This document shows, piece by piece, positions 60,079-64,000 of a stretch of DNA of 64,000 nt. The stretch covers positions 1 to 64,000 of the forward strand of contig NZ_ATWJ01000012.1 of assembly GCF_000421185.1 (NCBI RefSeq), given 5' to 3'. Every line of letters starts with the position of its first letter. Positions within the stretch are counted from its first letter, which is position 1. The notes under the pieces were generated by a model. It was not told the DNA's origin and made no database searches. It worked only from the letters and a program-made list of their open reading frames with translations. The translations under genes were made by a program, and so were the position numbers. The stretch comes from Ornithinimicrobium pekingense DSM 21552. Lineage in GTDB: Bacteria; Actinomycetota; Actinomycetes; Actinomycetales; Dermatophilaceae.

Positions 60079-61839
60079 TCAGCCGCTGCGGCTGCTCAGC
60101 ACCTCGGACGCGGCGATCTTGAGCGTCCCGCCGTCGTCGACGAGGCGGTAGGCGGTGCGCTCGACGTCGACCCGGCCGTCGGTGAAGGTGTAGGTCAGGG
60201 TGGCCACGACGCGGTCCGGAGGGGTGGCCTCGACGTCGCTGACAGCCACGTCGCTGATCGCGCTCCAGAAACGGTCGTAGGCCTCGAAGCCCCCGGCGTG
60301 GTTGGTCTGGTAGTCGGCCGTCATCCGGTCCCACGCCTGGGCCCGGCCGCCCGGCATCATCGCGTAGTAGCCGGTGATCGCCGACTCCAGCGCGGTGGCC
60401 CGGTCGGTGGGCTCGGGCGCGTCCGCCGGTGCAGGCTCCGGGGCGGGCTCCGGCTCTGGTTCCGGCTGGGGTGCGGGCGCGGGCTCGGGCTCCGCCTCCG
60501 GCGCGGGCTCCTGCTGCTCCTCCTCGGCGCTGGGCTCGGCCTCTGTCTCCTCGCTCCGTCCCGGGTCGGTGGTCGGCGCGAGCGGCGGGGCGGCCTCTCC
60601 GGCCGGGGTCGGCAGGACGCGCGGCGACCCGACGGCGTCCTCGGAGGCGTCGGCCGCGGCCGTGGGCGCGGGAGCCTGTCCGGCCTCCTGCGCGGACCCG
60701 CCGACCCGGTCGCCGAGCAGCGCACCGGCGCCCAGGACGACGAGCAGCACCAGGACCGCGGCTCCGGCGAGCAGCACCGGCCGGCGCGGACGACGACCGT
60801 CCCGGTCCTCCTTGTCCCGCGGGAACCACGACGACAGCCCGGTCGACGTCTCCTGCGTCGCGGCCCCGCTGGTCGTGGCGCCGCTGGTCGTGGCGCCGCT
60901 GGTCGGTGCCGTCGGGGGGCCGTTCTGGTGGTCGGTCGTCCCGGTGGTCCCGGTGCCCGTCCCCGCCACAGCGGCCCCGGTCATCGTCCCCGCGGCGGCG
61001 TCCACAGGCACGGCGCCCGCGTAGGTGGTGTGATCGGCCAGGACCGAGGCGACCATGTCCATGTCCGGCCGAGCCTGCGGGTCGGTGTCGAGCATCTGGA
61101 GCAGGAAGCCGGTGAGCGGTCCCGCCCGTGACGGTGCCGGGATCTGTCCGGCCGCCACCTTGTGCAGCAGGGCGATCGCGTTGGGGTCGGTGCCGAAGGG
61201 CGGCCCGCCCTCGAGCGCGGCATACAGCGTCGCCCCGAGGGAGAAGACGTCGGAGGCGAAGGTGGCGGCCTCGCCGCGGGCCACCTCCGGCGCCAGGTAG
61301 GCCGGCGTCCCGTGGATCCAGCCCGTGCCGGTGAGGGTGACGTCGCCCAGCGCGTGGGAGATGCCGAAGTCGCTCAGGTGCGCCGCGCCGTCGCCGGTGA
61401 GCAGGATGTTGCCCGGCTTGACGTCGCGGTGGACGATGCCGAGCCGGTGCGCGGCGGCCAGGGCGGAGGCGACCTCTGCGGCGATGCGCAGCACGCGCTC
61501 GAGCGTCGGCGGCGGGTCGTCACGCAGCGTCGCGGACAGGGTTGTGGACTCCAGGAACGGCATCACCAGGCACGGCTGGCCGTCGTGCTCCACGGCGTCG
61601 AGCACCGCCACCGCGTTCGGGTGCTGCAGCCGGCCCGTGATCCGGGCCTCACGCATCGCCCGGTCCTTGGCGACCTCGGCCTCGGCCTCCGGGACGCCGA
61701 CGGCCGGCCGCAGCTGCTTGACGGCCACGGCGCGCTCGAGCCGCTCGTCCCAGCCCTTCCAGACCACGCCCATCCCCCCGGTGGCGATGACCGACTCGAG
61801 GCGGTAGCGCCCCGCGACCAGGGTCCCCGGCTCGCTCAC
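60079..61839 (-). CDS. Membrane Ser/Thr protein kinase with C-terminal NTF2-like domain
   Basis: A 586-residue kinase. GTG at 61839 has AAGGAG upstream. Kinase domain 10-270: glycine loop ATGGMGVVW, K41 (AVKQL), HRD at 137-139, and DFG at 157-159. A low-complexity Thr/Ser/Gly-rich linker (285-335), TM helix 354-376, then an extracellular Pro/Glu-rich stalk near 440-475 and a C-terminal NTF2/SnoaL-like domain. No PASTA repeats, so muropeptide sensing by the classical route is unlikely. Its ligand is open. It lies next to the small membrane protein gene on the other strand. Confidence 0.9.
   Translation of the reverse strand: MSEPGTLVAGRYRLESVIATGGMGVVWKGWDERLERAVAVKQLRPAVGVPEAEAEVAKDRAMREARITGRLQHPNAVAVLDAVEHDGQPCLVMPFLESTTLSATLRDDPPPTLERVLRIAAEVASALAAAHRLGIVHRDVKPGNILLTGDGAAHLSDFGISHALGDVTLTGTGWIHGTPAYLAPEVARGEAATFASDVFSLGATLYAALEGGPPFGTDPNAIALLHKVAAGQIPAPSRAGPLTGFLLQMLDTDPQARPDMDMVASVLADHTTYAGAVPVDAAAGTMTGAAVAGTGTGTTGTTDHQNGPPTAPTSGATTSGATTSGAATQETSTGLSSWFPRDKEDRDGRRPRRPVLLAGAAVLVLLVVLGAGALLGDRVGGSAQEAGQAPAPTAAADASEDAVGSPRVLPTPAGEAAPPLAPTTDPGRSEETEAEPSAEEEQQEPAPEAEPEPAPAPQPEPEPEPAPEPAPADAPEPTDRATALESAITGYYAMMPGGRAQAWDRMTADYQTNHAGGFEAYDRFWSAISDVAVSDVEATPPDRVVATLTYTFTDGRVDVERTAYRLVDDGGTLKIAASEVLSSRSG
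60866..60905. repeat. 15-bp tandem repeat in the kinase linker
   Basis: About 2.7 copies of a 15-bp unit (CCGCTGGTCGTGGCG), encoding Thr-Thr-Ser-Gly-Ala in the linker between kinase domain and TM helix. Copy number may vary between strains without breaking the frame. Confidence 0.65.
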
Positions 61840-61934
61840 CTGGACTCCTTTCCGCGAGACGACCTGACCGATCGAGACTACGGCGGTATCCCGGCAGGCT
61901 CGACGTGGACGGCCACGCACCTAGGCTGAGCTTC

Positions 61935-62327
61935 ATGACCTGGGTCCGCCACCGCTCCCGCTCGCTGTCCTGGGCCCTGCTCGCCGCGGTGCTGCTCGTC
62001 GTCAGCCAGGGGGTATGGCGCTACACCCGGGCCGGGGTGCCGCTCGCCGAGGACGGGTGGGGGCTCGTCATGCGCGTGGTCGTCCTCGGGCTGCTCGTCG
62101 GGGTCTACCTGAGGGCCGGCGGTGCGACGACCGCCTCCGAGGACGGGCTGTCGGTGCACGACGGCGTCCGGCGGCACGACTTCCCCCGCGCCTCGGTGCG
62201 GACCGTCGAGGAGGACCCGGCGCGCAACGGGGCGGTCGCCGTCCTGCAGACCGGCCGCCGGGTCGAGCTGCCCGGGGTGTCCGGGTCCGAGGTGCGTGCG
62301 GTGCGGCGGGCGCTCAAGGGCAGGTAG
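61935..62327 (+). CDS. Small membrane protein with C-terminal PH-like segment
   Basis: A 130-residue protein with two N-terminal TM helices (about 11-27 and 42-59) and a soluble beta-rich tail (TASEDGLSVHDGVRRHDFPRASVRTVEED, in part) like a PH-domain. Usually annotated as hypothetical (DUF). ATG at 61935 is seven nt after TAGGCT, leaderless candidate. Divergent from the Ser/Thr kinase. Confidence 0.7.
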   Translation: MTWVRHRSRSLSWALLAAVLLVVSQGVWRYTRAGVPLAEDGWGLVMRVVVLGLLVGVYLRAGGATTASEDGLSVHDGVRRHDFPRASVRTVEEDPARNGAVAVLQTGRRVELPGVSGSEVRAVRRALKGR

Positions 62328-62337
62328 GGCCGGCGAC

Positions 62338-62379
62338 CGTCCCGTGGATGTCGGGAGGGGCGCCGACTCCCACGGGACG
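62338..62379. terminator. Hairpin between convergent genes
   Basis: Arms CGTCCCGTGG (62338-62347) and CCACGGGACG (62370-62379), with a further inner GTCGG/CCGAC pairing. It lies between the small membrane protein gene and the ABC ATPase gene and could stop both. Confidence 0.65.
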
Positions 62380-62389
62380 CCGTGCCCGC

Positions 62390-63898
62390 TCAGGCGTTCC
62401 AGGTGATCACCTGGTCGCACCACGTGCGCAGCAGCTCCTCGTCATGGGAGGCGACGAGCACCCCGCAGCCCGTGGCGTGCTGGTGGGCGTGGATCGCCGC
62501 GAGCACCGTGCGGGCCGTGGCCACGTCGACCATCGAGGTCGGCTCGTCCAGCAGCAGGTAGTCGGGGTCGAGCGCCAGCGCCCGGGCCACCGCGACCCGC
62601 TGCAGCTGCCCGCCGGAGACGGCGTCGGGACGGCGGGACGCGAGGGTCGGCTCGAGCCCGACCCGGTCGAGCAGACTGGCGACCGCCGCCTCGTCGCCCC
62701 GCAGGCCACCGAGGCGCAGCGGCTCGGCCATGATGCGACCCACCGTCCACCGCGGGTCGACCGAGGAGCGGGGGTCCTGTGGGACGTAGCCGATGCGGCG
62801 GCGGACGTGGGCGGGCACCTGGTGACCGGTGCCCCTGACGCGCCGGCCGTCCAGCTCGACATACCCCTGCGCGGGCGCGTGCAGCAGGCCGAGCGTGCGC
62901 AGGAGGGTGGTCTTGCCCGCCCCGGAGGGCGCCAGCAGGCCGGTGGTGCCGTCCTGCTCGACCCGCACGTCCACGCCCTCCAGGACGACGGTCCCGCGCC
63001 CGCGCGTGAGGGTGAGGCCGTGGCCGGCCAGGGCCGGCCGGCCGGTCCGCGGGCGGCCGGTACGTGACCGGTGCGAGGGGTCGCGGTGCGGCGCCTGCCG
63101 GTGGCTCGCGGCCCGGGCCCTGCCGGCCACCACGTCGGGCGCGAGGCGCTGCCCGCTGCGGCCGGAGTCGAGCTCGACCACGGCGTCGGCGACCTGCTCG
63201 GCCAGGGTCAGGTCGTGGGTGACGACCAGCACCGCGCGACCCTCCTCGTGGGCGAGGGCCTGCAGCTCGGCACCGGCGCGCGTGGCCCGGGCGCGGTCCA
63301 GGCCGGTCGTCGGCTCGTCCGCCAGGACCAGCGCCGGGTCACCCAGCAGGGCCAGGGCGTTGGACACCCGTTGGGCCTGGCCGCCCGACAGCTGGGACGG
63401 CAACCGGGCCCGCCAGGAGCGGTCGACGTCGTGACGACCCATGGCCGCGGCGACCAGCGCCGGGACGCCCGACGGTGCGACGTGCACGCGTGCCTTCTCG
63501 TCCAGCTGGTGCCCCACGGTCAGGACCGGCGTCATCGAGGCGAGGGGCGACTGGGGCAGCCACGCGGCCAGCCGCCCCCGGGTGCGCTCCCGGTCCGCGC
63601 CGGCCGGGTCGAGGAGGTCCACCTCGCCCTCGCCCGTCTCCCACCACGCCTTCCCGCGGACCAGGGAGCCCACGGGCAGCAGGCCGAGCAGGGCGGCGAC
63701 GAGCGTCGACTTGCCCGCACCGCTGGGGCCGAGCAGCACCACGACCTCGCCGCGACGGACCTGCAGGTCCACGTGGTGCAGGACGGTGCGCGTGCTGCCG
63801 TCGGCGTCCGGCAGCGCCACCCCCAGCCCCTGCACGCGCAGCCCGCCGTCCCCGGGCGGCACCCGCTCCGGGGCGCCGCCGGCACCCGGGGCGCTCAT
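62390..63898 (-). CDS. Fused Dpp/Opp-type ABC transporter ATPase (two NBDs)
   Basis: A 502-residue protein with two full nucleotide-binding domains. The first has GPSGAGKST near 52, LSGGQAQRV and ADEPTTGLD; the second has APSGAGKTT near 330, VSGGQLQRVAVA and LLDEPTSMVD. It is the fusion of DppD- and DppF-like subunits that power peptide/nickel importers. ATG at 63898 overlaps the stop of the upstream permease by 4 nt. Confidence 0.92.
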   Translation of the reverse strand: MSAPGAGGAPERVPPGDGGLRVQGLGVALPDADGSTRTVLHHVDLQVRRGEVVVLLGPSGAGKSTLVAALLGLLPVGSLVRGKAWWETGEGEVDLLDPAGADRERTRGRLAAWLPQSPLASMTPVLTVGHQLDEKARVHVAPSGVPALVAAAMGRHDVDRSWRARLPSQLSGGQAQRVSNALALLGDPALVLADEPTTGLDRARATRAGAELQALAHEEGRAVLVVTHDLTLAEQVADAVVELDSGRSGQRLAPDVVAGRARAASHRQAPHRDPSHRSRTGRPRTGRPALAGHGLTLTRGRGTVVLEGVDVRVEQDGTTGLLAPSGAGKTTLLRTLGLLHAPAQGYVELDGRRVRGTGHQVPAHVRRRIGYVPQDPRSSVDPRWTVGRIMAEPLRLGGLRGDEAAVASLLDRVGLEPTLASRRPDAVSGGQLQRVAVARALALDPDYLLLDEPTSMVDVATARTVLAAIHAHQHATGCGVLVASHDEELLRTWCDQVITWNA

Positions 63899-64000
63899 GA
63901 CCGCCCCGCCGGGTCCGGCCGCAGCCGCTCGGCCAGCACGAAGACGGCCAGGCTCAGGACCACGAGCACCAGACCGGGCAGGACCGCGGGCCACCAGTGA
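63895..64000 (-). CDS. ABC permease, C-terminal fragment (DppC/OppC-like)
   Basis: Only the last 34 codons lie in the window: a hydrophobic segment WWPAVLPGLVLVVLSLAVFVLAERL then a charged tail ending RS (in part). The W-P-G-x-x-L-x-L-A-x-F-x-L-A-E-R-L-R ending is that of DppC-type permeases. Stop overlaps the ATPase start by 4 nt. Gene continues beyond the right edge. Confidence 0.8.
   Translation of the reverse strand, partial: HWWPAVLPGLVLVVLSLAVFVLAERLRPDPAGRS

Noticed and set aside
1-64000. CRISPR arrays
   Set aside because: No series of near-identical 25-40-bp repeats with unique spacers. The only spaced repeats (26109-26232) have three units with a short palindrome and GC-rich conserved spacers.
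1-64000. tRNA or rRNA genes, including a tRNA attachment site beside the integrase
   Set aside because: No cloverleaf or GTTCRANYC segment with matching acceptor stem was seen in the gaps. A covariance-model scan would settle this.

Overview
The window reads as chromosomal DNA of a high-GC Gram-positive actinomycete, most likely a Micrococcales member related to Intrasporangiaceae or Ornithinimicrobiaceae. The signs are a strong third-position G/C bias from about 18.3 kb onward, a WhiB iron-sulfur regulator, an ECF42-type sigma factor beside a YCII/DGPF protein, a PPOX flavin oxidoreductase, PucR regulators and a PASTA-less Ser/Thr kinase. The genus is an inference.

Region 1, about 0.1-18.3 kb, is an accessory island with lower and more uneven GC. 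It holds one tyrosine integrase and a run of defence-type genes: a PD-(D/E)XK/Vsr-like nuclease protein, a 1283-aa KAP-like membrane ATPase with Sel1-like repeats, a HEPN plus zinc-ribbon protein, a second KAP ATPase, a frameshifted ImmA/ArdC-like metallopeptidase, a nuclease-DUF2075 ATPase, an EVE-HNH modification-dependent endonuclease overlapping a MazG-like pyrophosphohydrolase, a DUF4143 ATPase, a broken nucleotidyltransferase pair and an orphan antitoxin. No phage structural genes are present.

Region 2, 18.4-28.1 kb, is chromosomal housekeeping and secretion: ECF42 sigma factor, secreted CocE-type hydrolase, VOC and DUF1801 proteins, secreted GH3 glycosidase, M14 carboxypeptidase and a Cys-rich lipoprotein. 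Three of the promoters here, and the whiB promoter at 50 kb, share an 11-bp-phased GGT repeat block that looks like an OmpR/PhoB-class operator.

Region 3, 28.2-35.7 kb, holds a tripartite tricarboxylate transporter operon (TctC-TctB-TctA-Usp-RraA) divergent from a DcuSR/CitAB-like two-component system. Region 4, 36.4-49.9 kb, holds two SSS-symporter modules, each with a tiny membrane protein overlapped 4 nt with the symporter. The first continues into an N-carbamoyl amidohydrolase, amidase, methylmalonate-semialdehyde dehydrogenase and class III aminotransferase, and two convergent 546-aa PucR regulators follow. Together these fit catabolism of ureido/amide nitrogen compounds through beta-alanine to acetyl-CoA.

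Region 5, 50-64 kb, has WhiB, a Gfo/Idh/MocA oxidoreductase, hemerythrin, a LuxR regulator, an asparaginase divergent from a NitT/TauT-like ABC transporter-FAH-GntR-RraA operon (with two GntR-like palindromes between them), a SHOCT protein, a Ser/Thr kinase, a small membrane protein and a Dpp/Opp-type fused ABC ATPase with the tail of its permease running off the window.
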